39,621 bases of DNA from CG2-30-44-17 sp964344725 (GTDB taxonomy: Bacteria > Patescibacteriota > Gracilibacteria > UBA1369 > UBA12470). Of this stretch, positions 7,826 through 16,100 are shown one piece after another. The position numbers were made by a program, and so were the translations under genes. Under the pieces are notes generated by a model that had not been told where the DNA came from, made no database searches, and worked only from the letters and a program-made list of their open reading frames with translations. Numbering within the stretch: the stretch's first letter is position 1; each line of letters opens with the position of its first letter. The stretch is from positions 1 to 39,621 of the forward strand of contig CAYFOI010000011.1 in assembly GCA_964344725.1 (NCBI GenBank), written 5' to 3'.

Positions 7826-8794
7826 ATGGAAAAATTGAAAAGACATGTAGGTATTTTGAAACACGCTGAAGTTGGTTATGCCGAGGAGCTACTTTTAGAA
7901 ATTCTTCGTACACAGGGGATGGTTGCACGTGTAGTTAATCCTTGCGATGTTGCTTTTGGAGGTGAGGATGATTTGCCTGATGTGGTTTTGGCGAGATGTG
8001 AGCTTTCTACAATGTCTGATAGGGCTTTCCCGGCTTATTTGAATTATTTTGATGAATGTCGTTGGCGTGGTGTTCCTGTTGTTAATCCGGAGCAGTTTTT
8101 GCTATATGGGCAGGATAAATATCGTACGCATGTTGCTTTGCGGCGTTATATGGAGACGCTTGGCTTGGCTGATAATATTAATCCTCCGACTTGGGTTTCT
8201 CATAATAGAAGTAGAGCTATTGAGGTTGCACTTAGGGAGGTTGTTGATCGAGGCTCTGTTGTTATAAAACATCCTTGTTCTGGGCGAGGCGAGGGGGTTT
8301 ATCTTGTTCGCAATGAGGCGGAGCTTTTGTCTGTTTTGAGTCGTTTTGAGGAGATGGATCCTATTTTGATTCAGCGTACTATTCAGAAAGAGAAAAATAG
8401 AGAAGGTGGATATAGAGATATACGTATGTGGGTTTGTCGTGATGATCGAACTAATGAGCCTCAGGTGGTTGCGGCTTGTTATCGTAATGCGGCTCCTGGT
8501 AGTTTTCTTACAAATATAGATCAAGGGGCTAGTCCTTCACAGGTTGAACGTATTGATGATGAATTGGCTTATTATGCTGGATTGGTTATGGATGCGACTT
8601 CTGGGGATGTTGCGGGGTTGGATTTTGTGCGGGATGTTGATGGTAGATATTGGTTTGAAGAAGTGAATATTGCTTTTGAGACGCCGAGATCTGCTGTTGA
8701 GGTTATTGGTGATGAAATTTGGAGGAGAGTAGCTTGTTTGTTGGAAGCTAGGATGACTGAGGGGTCTGGGAATATCAAAAGAATGGCGGGGTAA
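7826..8794 (+). CDS. ATP-grasp ligase, RimK / glutamate-ligase-like
   Basis: 322 aa, cytosolic. RimK-like ATP-grasp enzymes join a carboxylate, activated by ATP as acyl phosphate, to an amine, typically adding glutamate to a protein, peptide or cofactor. Visible elements are VVNPEQFLLYGQDKYRTH (residues about 85-102, first ATP-binding Lys), VVIKHPCSGRGEGVYLV (145-161, glycine-rich loop), YRDIRMWV (196-203), RNAAPGSFLTNIDQGA (220-235, the usual R..A..G.F..N...G pattern) and AGLDFVRD..GRYWFEEVN (263-281, Mg ligands Asp, Glu and Asn). The acceptor cannot be told from the sequence. ATG 7826 is the first ATG after the terminator. It is probably transcribed by readthrough or a promoter hidden in the T-rich stretch, since no good box is visible. 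Confidence 0.88.
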   Translation: MEKLKRHVGILKHAEVGYAEELLLEILRTQGMVARVVNPCDVAFGGEDDLPDVVLARCELSTMSDRAFPAYLNYFDECRWRGVPVVNPEQFLLYGQDKYRTHVALRRYMETLGLADNINPPTWVSHNRSRAIEVALREVVDRGSVVIKHPCSGRGEGVYLVRNEAELLSVLSRFEEMDPILIQRTIQKEKNREGGYRDIRMWVCRDDRTNEPQVVAACYRNAAPGSFLTNIDQGASPSQVERIDDELAYYAGLVMDATSGDVAGLDFVRDVDGRYWFEEVNIAFETPRSAVEVIGDEIWRRVACLLEARMTEGSGNIKRMAG

Positions 8795-8797
8795 GTT

Positions 8798-8825
8798 TTG
8801 TTATATCGTTTTTTTACCTTATAAT
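8798..8825 (+). promoter_or_regulatory. Promoter of the DASS transporter gene
   Basis: TTGTTA (8798-8803), 16-bp T-rich spacer, perfect TATAAT (8820-8825), 24 bases before ATG 8850. Confidence 0.6.
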
Positions 8826-8849
8826 CACAAAAAATAATCCTTTTTTGCT

Positions 8850-10727
8850 ATGGCACGAAAACAAAAAATCTCATTCTCTGGTTTGAAGAAACGAATAGCT
8901 GACAAATTTACTTTGCGGCTTTTTTTGGAAGTCCTGATGGTTTTGTCGGCGCTTTTGGCTGTTTTTTTGACTTCTGATGTTGTGAGTGTTTTTATAATTA
9001 TTGTTGTTGCGCTTTATTTCTTTACGACGGAAGCGCTTCCGGTAGATATGACTGCGCTTCTTGTGATGCTTTTGGTGATTTTGTCAGGGATAGTTACGCC
9101 TCAAGAGGGGTTTTCAGGTTTCTCGAGTCCTGCGACTATTGCTGTTCTTTGTATGTTTATTTTGTCTGCTGGAGTTGAGAAGACTGGTGTGATTAATAAG
9201 CTTGGGCATTTGGTTTCTAAATATGCTGGCAAGTCTTATACTAAGCAGCTTCTTTTTATAGCGCTTTTGATAGCTCCTATATCTGGATTTCTGAATAATA
9301 CTGCGGCTGTGGCGATTTTCTTGCCTATGATTGTTCATATGTCAGCGCAGCTTAAGACTCCTGCTACAAAGCTTCTTATACCGCTTTCTTTCTTGGCTAT
9401 GATGGGTGGGACACTTACATTGATTGGAACTTCTACAAATATCTTGGCTAGTGAGACTTTGGCTCAGTCGGGGTTCGATCCGCTTGGTATGTTTGAGTTT
9501 AGCCATATTGGTTTGGTTATTTTGGGTATCGGTATTGTTTATTTCCTGACTGTAGGTCGATTCCTTTTGCCTAGTAGAAGTGCTGAGGTGAAGGATGACA
9601 AGCTTCTTCCGAATCAATTTTTGTCATCTGTTAGGATTGAGAAGGGGTCTCGTTTGATTGGGAAAAGCGTCAAGAATCTTCATTTTGAATCGAAATTTGG
9701 GCTTAGGGTTCTTAAGCTTGTTCGAGGCGAGCAATCTTTTTTGAAAGATCTTAACAAGATGGAGATAGAGGAAGACGATGTTCTTATTATTTCTGGCGAT
9801 GAGCAGAAGATTATAGATTTTGATGGGGCTAAGAAGGGTATGCTTGTACCTTTGGATACTTTTGAGCGTCGCATGAGAGGTGGAAAAATTGTTAAAGTGA
9901 TGGTTAAGTCTGTTAATTTTTTGCATCAAAAAACTCTGGGGTCTGTCGATTTCCGTGGGAGGTATTTGGTTTCTCTCGTTGGTATTCACAGAGAGGATAT
10001 TGAGTCGGGGCATATTTCTAGTATGACCTTGAAAAATGGGGAGGTGCTACTTGTGCGTACTTCTGAGACGAATTTGAAAAGACTCAGGAAATCTAAAGAT
10101 TTTATGGTTCTCGAGGAGGTTGAAGGTGAATATGACGAAGCTAAGACTATTTTGGCTTTGGGTATTGTGGGTGTTGTTGTTGCTTTGGCGGCTTTGAATC
10201 TTATACCTATTGCTGTATCTGCTTTGGTTGGTGTGCTTCTTATGTTTGTTACTGGTTGTCTGAGGCCTCAGGAGGTTTATGAAGCTGTGAACTGGGATAT
10301 TATCTTTCTGCTTGCCGGTGTGATCCCTCTTGGTCTTGCTCTGCAAAATAGTGGTGGTGCTGACATGATTGCTGATCTGGTTGTAAAGTCTTCCACATTT
10401 TTGTCTCCTATTTTGCTTTTGATGGTTTTTTATCTTATTACGACTTTGCTTACTGAGATTATCTCGAACAATGCGGCGGTGGTGCTCCTTATACCTATCG
10501 GATTGTCTGTTGCTGACAAGTTGGATCTCAATCCTATTGCTTTTGTTTTGGCTGTGATGTTTGCGGCTTCAACAAGTTTTCTTACTCCTGTTGGGTATCA
10601 AACCAATACGATGGTTTACGGGGCAGGGAATTATAAGTTTTCAGATTTCATCAAAGTTGGTGCACCGCTTAACTTGGTGTTCTTGGTTGTTACGACGTTT
10701 CTGATTTATTATTTCTTTGGGATCTAG
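8850..10727 (+). CDS. DASS/SLC13-family anion:sodium symporter-like permease with RCK_C domains
   Basis: 625 aa, inner membrane. Members carry sulfate, di- or tricarboxylates, phosphate or arsenite. The hydrophobic segments split into an N half (residues about 25-235) and a C half (about 430-625). Each half has its re-entrant signature: NNTAAVAIFLPMIVHMSA with LIGTSTNILAS in the first, SNNAAVVLLIPIGLSVADK with TPVGYQTNTMVYG in the second. Between them lies a soluble insert of about 190 residues with two TrkA-C/RCK_C-like units (SSVRIEKGSRLIGKSVKNL and SLVGIHREDI...GEVLLVRTS), which usually bind ligands and gate transport. The substrate is undetermined. It is followed 75 nt later by a methyltransferase with its own promoter. 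Confidence 0.9.
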   Translation: MARKQKISFSGLKKRIADKFTLRLFLEVLMVLSALLAVFLTSDVVSVFIIIVVALYFFTTEALPVDMTALLVMLLVILSGIVTPQEGFSGFSSPATIAVLCMFILSAGVEKTGVINKLGHLVSKYAGKSYTKQLLFIALLIAPISGFLNNTAAVAIFLPMIVHMSAQLKTPATKLLIPLSFLAMMGGTLTLIGTSTNILASETLAQSGFDPLGMFEFSHIGLVILGIGIVYFLTVGRFLLPSRSAEVKDDKLLPNQFLSSVRIEKGSRLIGKSVKNLHFESKFGLRVLKLVRGEQSFLKDLNKMEIEEDDVLIISGDEQKIIDFDGAKKGMLVPLDTFERRMRGGKIVKVMVKSVNFLHQKTLGSVDFRGRYLVSLVGIHREDIESGHISSMTLKNGEVLLVRTSETNLKRLRKSKDFMVLEEVEGEYDEAKTILALGIVGVVVALAALNLIPIAVSALVGVLLMFVTGCLRPQEVYEAVNWDIIFLLAGVIPLGLALQNSGGADMIADLVVKSSTFLSPILLLMVFYLITTLLTEIISNNAAVVLLIPIGLSVADKLDLNPIAFVLAVMFAASTSFLTPVGYQTNTMVYGAGNYKFSDFIKVGAPLNLVFLVVTTFLIYYFFGI

Positions 10728-10771
10728 GCATGAAGTAGAGGCATGGTCTTCATAACAGGTCTGGTTTGTGC

Positions 10772-10777
10772 TATAAT
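10772..10777 (+). promoter_or_regulatory. -10 element upstream of the 10803 methyltransferase
   Basis: Perfect TATAAT, 25 bases before ATG 10803; no good -35 at the right distance. It argues for the start at 10803, because longer N termini would begin upstream of the promoter. Confidence 0.5.
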
Positions 10778-10802
10778 TATAAGATATTTAAGTGTTTTAA
10801 AT

Positions 10803-11708
10803 ATGGGTGTTGGTGCTCCGTCTGAAAAATTGATGACTCCTGATGCTTTGCAGGAAGAGTTCTCTGGCGAGGTTCCGGAGTCGTATCGTGATGTTATCAG
10901 ATTGACTACGTTTGAGGGGTCTGAAGATACGTTGTACTCGAACCATATTCGTGGGCTTTGTTTGGCTGGATATCCGGAAATACAGCCTTTTACTCCTCAT
11001 CCTGGTTTTGCTGAGGAGATTGCTGAGAGAGGTCTAAGCCCTGAAGGGCAAATGATTGTTGATGCTATTTCTGGAGCCAATGTTGTGGATTTTGGTTGTG
11101 GAGATCCGTCTATGTCTTGGATTCCTCGTGTGCTTGCGGAAAATGGTGGTGCTAGTCGTTACATTGGGATTGATCAGCATGTTAAGCCTATTTGGAGGGG
11201 ACTAAGGTCTTTGAGTTGGGAGTTTAAGCGTAGTGATGGAGATGGGTATGACTATCATCGTCTCTGTCAGCATAAAACAGGTCGCTCCTTTGTATCGAAT
11301 GGTCAAGGGATACCTATGGGATGGATGGAAGGAGATAGTTTGGCTTATATTTCTAAAGCTTCTGGTCTGGGTAAGTCGGTGTTTTTTATTTGTGGGATGG
11401 ATGCTGGGTATGTTGAAGAGTCGCCCAGGGGATTACCTTCTGATCCTGAAACTGGTGAAAATTATTATGATCTACTTATTAAAGAAATTAGTCGAATTTC
11501 ATCAGAAGATAGTATGATAGTAGTGTCAGGTAGTTGTGGATCGTTAGTTCGAGCTCTTGAGGCTGGAGGTTGGGTTGATTTGCGGAATTGTGTGCCTGGT
11601 TTTACCAGCGAGGCTGCTATTGTTGATTTATGGGTAAAAAGCGGCGATATAGATGCTTATCGGAGAAGTTTTGCGGAGAGGGTTGGTGTTGGCGGCGCTA
11701 TGAATTAG
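10803..11708 (+). CDS. Class I SAM-dependent methyltransferase-like protein
   Basis: 301 aa, cytosolic. The SAM-binding motif I is VVDFGCGDPS (residues about 94-103), and motif II ends in YIGIDQHVKP. Later strands include SVFFICGMDAGYVEE and SMIVVSGSCGSLVRAL, in keeping with a Rossmann-type fold. The substrate is not evident and the N-terminal 90 residues are not recognised. ATG 10803 is 25 nt behind a TATAAT box; the frame is open further up but without a credible start. The stop nearly touches the stop of the convergent minus-strand gene at 11710. Confidence 0.75.
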   Translation: MGVGAPSEKLMTPDALQEEFSGEVPESYRDVIRLTTFEGSEDTLYSNHIRGLCLAGYPEIQPFTPHPGFAEEIAERGLSPEGQMIVDAISGANVVDFGCGDPSMSWIPRVLAENGGASRYIGIDQHVKPIWRGLRSLSWEFKRSDGDGYDYHRLCQHKTGRSFVSNGQGIPMGWMEGDSLAYISKASGLGKSVFFICGMDAGYVEESPRGLPSDPETGENYYDLLIKEISRISSEDSMIVVSGSCGSLVRALEAGGWVDLRNCVPGFTSEAAIVDLWVKSGDIDAYRRSFAERVGVGGAMN

Positions 11709-11709
11709 T

Positions 11710-12126
11710 TTATTTGTAAATAGCTCCGACTATTGCGCCTTTGATTACATTGAAGACGATAGCTTGAATTACCCAATAGATAACTACTGTCCAAGCGATT
11801 GTCATGTAAAAAGGCATTGTAGCCATTCCGATTGCTGAAACCATAGAGATTAAGAAACCATAAGTCATTCCTTTTTTGACGCCTTTTTTGCCAGGGATAC
11901 CTTTGTAGAAGATTTCGTAAACAAGTACGAAAAATAGTGACATGATTAGGCTGAGCGTGTACATTCCGATCATGTTGCCTGTTGCCATCATTTCTTCTGG
12001 TGAAATCCAGATGATTGGGGCAATCTCGTAAACCCATGTAAAGAGCCATCCACAGGTTAGCATTCCTAGGATTGAACCTGCGAGCCATACCAAGATTGTT
12101 GAGAGGACGAGTTTTTTTGTTTGCAT
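11710..12126 (-). CDS. Small integral membrane protein, four predicted helices
   Basis: 138 aa. Hydrophobic segments lie at residues about 7-32, 50-70, 86-108 and 112-135, joined by short loops, one of them basic (KGIPGKKGVKKG). There is no signal peptide and no catalytic motif. The layout (paired helices with Gly-rich faces such as LAGSILGMLTCGW and VIKGAIVGAIYK) recalls DUF1761-like bacterial membrane proteins, but this is only a resemblance. It is last in a minus-strand run, 37 nt after the lipoprotein gene, possibly co-transcribed. Confidence 0.75.
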   Translation of the reverse strand: MQTKKLVLSTILVWLAGSILGMLTCGWLFTWVYEIAPIIWISPEEMMATGNMIGMYTLSLIMSLFFVLVYEIFYKGIPGKKGVKKGMTYGFLISMVSAIGMATMPFYMTIAWTVVIYWVIQAIVFNVIKGAIVGAIYK

Positions 12127-12163
12127 GTTTTGGAGGATTATAGGATTTTAGGGTTGGAGTAGT

Positions 12164-13303
12164 TTAGAATAGTGATCCGCCCCATTCTATCACAGTGAAA
12201 CCTTGGCGGATGCCAGGTTCCAATTTTTGTTCTTGGATTTCGATCGGTTCTTCTAATGATTCATAGTCAAAGAATACTCTGACGATTGTGTCAGGTTCTG
12301 GATCTATAGTTAGGGGAGCGACTCTGTCGAGTTCTTCTTGGTCTATGAATGTGATGAGATAATAAGGCGAATCTCCCATTCGTGGACTCCAGAATTCCAA
12401 GAAATCGCGAATTTCTTTTGAGTTTAGTCCCAAAAGTGCGAGCTTTTCTTCGAAAAACTCTTCGAGGGAATCTTCTTCTACGACAAATCCTTCGTTTGGT
12501 TTTGTCATTTTGGTCGAATATCCTTCCCAATATAGGTAAGGGAAGAAGCTTTTTGTTGATAGGTCATAAAGTAGTCCGTTTGTGTGGGCTATTACGTTCC
12601 ATCCTTCGCCTATTTCTGGTTCTGAGTAAATGAATCCTCTATTTGGCTCTACGTTTACGAATACTTCGGTGTTTTCTTTTGGGTATAGGTAAATTACTGG
12701 TTTGCCGAGGCCGTCTATTTCGTTGTTTATTGTTATGGTATCAGATAGTTCAGATCCATCTTCATAATATGCTGTAAATACGTATGTGTTTTCACCGTGC
12801 CCGAGGTTGTCCCAGTCGTAGCTTGCTCTGTATACGAATGTTGTGTCTCCTGGGTTGAAATTTTGTAGTGTGTAGATATCTATTTGGTCTTCTTCCTCGA
12901 GTCCGTAGTCACCAGAAACTAGTTCGTGAAATGAAGCGGTTACGACGATTTTGGTCGCGTTTTCAGAGACGCTTCCGTAAAATTCTATAGGGTCTTCCAT
13001 AAAGAAAGATGCTTCATCTTCAGGGCTTGTGATGTTGATGTATGATCGTATTTCTGGTTTGGTTTCTTCTGGTTCATAGGTGATTTCTTCTTCCTCTTCT
13101 TCTCCCTCGAGTTGCGCTTCGAGTTCTTCAATTTTTGCTTCTAATTCTTCTATGTTTTCTTCGAGTTCTTCGGTGTTATCTTCTTCAACGGTAGTAGTTT
13201 CTTCTTCTGGCTCTTCTTCATTGTCGAAGTCCATGTTGATTGAGCATCCGGTGATAGCCAGTAGTAGCAGGGCGGTAGTTAGCAGAGTAATGATTTTTTT
13301 CAT
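12164..13303 (-). CDS. Exported lipoprotein with acidic coiled-coil and a conserved C-terminal domain
   Basis: 379 aa. The signal peptide MKKIITLLTTALLLLAITGC ends in a good lipobox (ITGC, Cys20), so the protein should be lipid-anchored outside the membrane. Residues about 27-80 are almost pure Glu with Leu/Ile heptads (EELEENIEELEAKIEELEAQ), a coiled coil or acidic stalk. Then comes an Ig-like beta domain (INITSPEDEASFFMEDPIEF) and a C-terminal domain starting GKPVIYLYPKENTEVFVNV and containing GWNVIAHTNGLLYDLS and FPYLYWEG. From memory the YLYP...YLFWEG pattern recurs in hypothetical proteins of candidate-phyla genomes; its role is unknown. Confidence 0.85.
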   Translation of the reverse strand: MKKIITLLTTALLLLAITGCSINMDFDNEEEPEEETTTVEEDNTEELEENIEELEAKIEELEAQLEGEEEEEEITYEPEETKPEIRSYINITSPEDEASFFMEDPIEFYGSVSENATKIVVTASFHELVSGDYGLEEEDQIDIYTLQNFNPGDTTFVYRASYDWDNLGHGENTYVFTAYYEDGSELSDTITINNEIDGLGKPVIYLYPKENTEVFVNVEPNRGFIYSEPEIGEGWNVIAHTNGLLYDLSTKSFFPYLYWEGYSTKMTKPNEGFVVEEDSLEEFFEEKLALLGLNSKEIRDFLEFWSPRMGDSPYYLITFIDQEELDRVAPLTIDPEPDTIVRVFFDYESLEEPIEIQEQKLEPGIRQGFTVIEWGGSLF

Positions 13304-13305
13304 TT

Positions 13306-13352
13306 TGTATGTTAGTTAGTAGTACATAATCCGTAGTCCGTAGTGTGTGGTG
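13306..13352. repeat. Low-complexity GTAG/TTAG tract
   Basis: Degenerate repeats of GTTAGTTAGTAGTAC and CCGTAGTCCGTAG just upstream of the lipoprotein start at 13303; on the gene's own strand this reads as CTAACTA-type repeats with few G. Confidence 0.6.
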
Positions 13353-13359
13353 GTTGGTG

Positions 13360-14307
13360 CTAGAAGAATGTTTTTCTCCATTTTTCTCGTTTTTTGAATT
13401 CTTTCTCGTAGTGTTCTAGCATCTCCTTCGATGTCATTGTGCCTTTTTCAGTTATGATGTAGTTGAACATTTTAAGGGGTACGCGATCGTGTGAGAATTT
13501 GATTCGATTATAATTCAATTCTGAGTGTGTGTGGCTTTTGATTTGTTTTTCTTTGTATGAATGGTGCATTGTTTTTGCGTCCCAAAAGCTGCATTTGCGT
13601 GTTCCCATTAGCGTGTAAATGGGTACTACTCCGAGAAACTCGGAGACTATTGCGTTTGTGCCTGCGTTGCTGACGATGTGGTGAAAGCTGTTGAGTGTTA
13701 CTGCGCCTATGAATATTTTGGAGACTTCGTTTTCGATGTGAGAGAGCATGTATTCTGGTACGACTTTAAATGGGATTTGTGCCTTCTGTAATTCTCTAAT
13801 TATTGCCATTGTCTTGTCGTGTTCCTGCTCTGCTACGATGCACGAGAAGCGTTTTTTTCGGATTGCGGTTTTAAGTGCGTCCATGACTGTGTGGCTGTTG
13901 GTGTGAATCAGGATAGTGTCGCCTTTTTTGATTTCTTTGATTGCATTTTTTGCGATTTTTTTCTTTTCTTCGCGTGTTTTCTTCTGTAGTTCTTTTACTT
14001 TTCTGATTATTGCTTTCTTGAGGTCGTTGCATTTGAGGCAAGAGTCTCCTTTGTGTTTGGAGCAGTGTTCTTCTTTTTGCATTTCTTGCCAAATTTCATA
14101 GAAGTCTTCGATTATTAGTCCGATTCGTGGTGTTGTGTTTTTGATGTCTTTTATTACATTTGCAAATTTTTCACAAAACTTTTTGTCGTTAGTGATTTTG
14201 TAGTCTTTGACGGTGTCTATAAGTGCTTCTAGTACAAGCTCCGCTAGGTCTCTTGTCCCGAGATCTGCTTCTATTTCTCTGAAAAGTTGTGATAGGTGTT
14301 CGCGGAT
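13360..14307 (-). CDS. eIF2B / ribose-1,5-bisphosphate isomerase-like protein without a standard start codon
   Basis: The first in-frame ATG is at 14082 (240 aa), but the frame stays open and protein-like for 75 more codons up to ATC 14305-14307. They encode a helical N-terminal domain (REHLSQLFREIEADLGTRD, LVLEALIDTVKDYK), and a stop lies at 14320-14322. No ATG, GTG, TTG or CTG occurs there, so a rare ATC/ATA/ATT start or a damaged start codon is likely. The full length, about 315 aa, suits the IF-2B fold. Family motifs are ILIHTNSHTVMDAL, FSCIVAEQEHD, VSKIFIGAVTL and SNAGTNAIVSEFLGVVPIY. The usual catalytic Asp of the GAD motif is Val here, so catalysis is doubtful. Cys/His residues cluster near CSKHKGDSCLKC. 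A regulatory or degenerate role is possible. Confidence 0.7.
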   Translation of the reverse strand: MREHLSQLFREIEADLGTRDLAELVLEALIDTVKDYKITNDKKFCEKFANVIKDIKNTTPRIGLIIEDFYEIWQEMQKEEHCSKHKGDSCLKCNDLKKAIIRKVKELQKKTREEKKKIAKNAIKEIKKGDTILIHTNSHTVMDALKTAIRKKRFSCIVAEQEHDKTMAIIRELQKAQIPFKVVPEYMLSHIENEVSKIFIGAVTLNSFHHIVSNAGTNAIVSEFLGVVPIYTLMGTRKCSFWDAKTMHHSYKEKQIKSHTHSELNYNRIKFSHDRVPLKMFNYIITEKGTMTSKEMLEHYEKEFKKREKWRKTFF

Positions 14308-14348
14308 AGGATTGGAGGGTTATTAGTTATTAACTTCTTAGTTCTTAG

Positions 14349-15653
14349 CTAAAAACTTGCTCTGTAGACCAAATATGCTGATGAAATTATTAGAGTTATG
14401 ACTGTTAGAGGGAGTGCGGTTTTCATATAAGATAAGAAGCTAATATTCACATGTTCTTTTTCTGCTATAGATACTCCAACTACATTGGCGCTTGCTCCTA
14501 TTATTGTGCCGTTACCTCCTAGACATGCGCCTAGTGCCAGTGCCCACCAGAGCAGCATCGCTTGTTCAGGAGCCATGTTGAGTTGCATGTCTGTGATTAC
14601 AGGTATCATTACCGCTATGAATGGGATGTTGTTTAGGAATATCGATATTATTCCAGTGGCCCAAAGGATGATGAGTAGTAAGTAAGTGAAGTTGTCAGTG
14701 ATCCCGACGATATTTTGGCTGATTACTTCGAGAAATCCAGTTGCTTCTAAGCCAGCAGCTATTATGAAAAGGCCTGCAAAGAATAGTAGGGTAGGCCATT
14801 CGATTTTCAATAAGGTTTCGTGAAATTTTACTTCGGAGGTTGTGAAGAGTAGTAGGATCATTGCGCTTGCCATTGCTATTACTCCAACGGATAGTCCGAG
14901 TGTTTTTTGAAAAACAAATCCCAGAATAGTAAGGACAAGTATTGCTAGTGTTATAGCTATGAATCTCTTTTTTAGTGTCTTTTTATAAAATTGATATTTT
15001 ATTTTTTTTAGCAGAATGTGGGATAGGAAGAGTTTTTTTAGGTTTTTCGAAATTGGTTTGATCTTTCGCCAGTTTATAACTGTTAGTATTGCCATTACGG
15101 CAATAACTGATCCGAGTATTGGTGGCCATAAGTTTATAACGAACTCATTGAATGATAGACCTGCAGCGCTTCCAATAAGGATATTTGGGGGATCGCCCAC
15201 GAGAGTTAGTGCTCCTCCTATGTTTGAGAGCATGATTTCACCTATTATGTATGGTTTTGGGTCTATGCCCATGCCTTTGGTGAGAGCTATTGTAATAGGT
15301 ACGATTACGATGATTGTCGTGACATTATCTAGAAATGCTGAGAAAAGACCTGTAAAAAATAGAAATATTAAGAATATTAGCAGGGGATTGCCTTTGGTTT
15401 TTTCTGCGAGCTTTGTGCTTATCCAATTAAAAATCTCACTGCGACGTGATATGTCCATTATCATCATCATTCCCATCAACAGGATGATTGTCTCGAAATC
15501 TATTGAATGGAAAGCTTCCTCAGGGGTGAGTATGCCGAATATTACCATAAGTAAGGCTCCTATTATGGCGACGACGGCTTTGTCTACGTGTTCGAATATT
15601 ATAAACACAAGTGCTACTACGAATATTCCTATTGCGAGTAACATTGGTGTCAT
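14349..15653 (-). CDS. ArsB/NhaD-superfamily (ion transporter) membrane permease
   Basis: 434 aa, about 11 membrane helices. This superfamily exchanges Na+/H+ or extrudes arsenite, or carries organic anions. The conserved regions are both present: FLDNVTTIIVIVPITIALTK with LSNIGGALTLVGDPPNILIG in the first half (residues about 105-175), and FLNNIPFIAVMIPVI with ALGACLGGNGTIIGASANVV in the second (about 335-395). The GDPPNILIG motif is typical of the P-protein/NhaD branch rather than of citrate transporters. The N terminus (IFEHVDKAVVAIIGALLMVIFG) also fits that branch. The true ion is not decided. It is first in a minus-strand run and sits 41 nt before the eIF2B-like gene. Confidence 0.88.
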   Translation of the reverse strand: MTPMLLAIGIFVVALVFIIFEHVDKAVVAIIGALLMVIFGILTPEEAFHSIDFETIILLMGMMMIMDISRRSEIFNWISTKLAEKTKGNPLLIFLIFLFFTGLFSAFLDNVTTIIVIVPITIALTKGMGIDPKPYIIGEIMLSNIGGALTLVGDPPNILIGSAAGLSFNEFVINLWPPILGSVIAVMAILTVINWRKIKPISKNLKKLFLSHILLKKIKYQFYKKTLKKRFIAITLAILVLTILGFVFQKTLGLSVGVIAMASAMILLLFTTSEVKFHETLLKIEWPTLLFFAGLFIIAAGLEATGFLEVISQNIVGITDNFTYLLLIILWATGIISIFLNNIPFIAVMIPVITDMQLNMAPEQAMLLWWALALGACLGGNGTIIGASANVVGVSIAEKEHVNISFLSYMKTALPLTVITLIISSAYLVYRASF

Positions 15654-15715
15654 TTTTAGGCGACTTATTGGAGTGTTTTTTAGACTATACGACTGATTGT
15701 TTCGAATCGCAAGTA

Positions 15716-15744
15716 TTGCTGTTTTGCGTTAATCATGGTATAAT
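15716..15744 (+). promoter_or_regulatory. Promoter of the 15768-17459 gene pair
   Basis: TTGCTG (15716-15721), 17-bp spacer, TGG then perfect TATAAT (15739-15744), with ATG 15768 23 bases downstream. Confidence 0.65.
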
Positions 15745-15767
15745 GTAGGGAATAAAATTTATTTATT

Positions 15768-16097
15768 ATGGATAAATCTGAACTCAAAGAACTTATCAAG
15801 TCCTCAAAAGTCTTGGATGAGGCGATGCGTGAGTCACTTCTTGCACAGATTGATGGCTTAGCTCCTGACAAAATCGAAAAAGTAGCAGCATTGATCAAGA
15901 CTGCTGAGGAGAAATACGTGGGGATAATGTCTGATCTTGATGCAAAAAAGCGTGAGATCAATCAGGCTTATCTTGATAAGGTTAATCATTTCTTTAGAAA
16001 AACGGTTCCTGCCGTGATGAAAGATATTGAGGCCAAGGATAAGCATGAAGAGGAGGCTGATCTTGATGAGTTACTTTCACAATTAGATAATCTATAA
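15768..16097 (+). CDS. Small helical protein of unknown function
   Basis: 109 aa, highly charged, Leu/Lys/Glu-rich and without hydrophobic segments, probably all helical and cytosolic (MDKSELKELIKSSKVLDE, IEKVAALIKTAEEKYVGI, EEEADLDELLSQLDNL). No domain is recognised. It has its own promoter. The gene at 16101 starts 3 nt behind its stop, so the two are almost certainly co-transcribed and translationally coupled, which suggests a shared role. Confidence 0.75.
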   Translation: MDKSELKELIKSSKVLDEAMRESLLAQIDGLAPDKIEKVAALIKTAEEKYVGIMSDLDAKKREINQAYLDKVNHFFRKTVPAVMKDIEAKDKHEEEADLDELLSQLDNL

Positions 16098-16100
16098 AAT

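Noticed and set aside
11705..12088. 127-codon minus ORF overlapping the 138-aa membrane protein in another frame
   Set aside because: Arg/Asn/His-rich and without hydrophobic pattern; the overlapping frame gives a tidy four-helix protein.
15016..15696. 226-codon + strand ORF opposite the ArsB/NhaD-type transporter
   Set aside because: Shadow of a clear membrane protein on the other strand; its Ile/Ser-rich composition is a mirror of that gene's codons.
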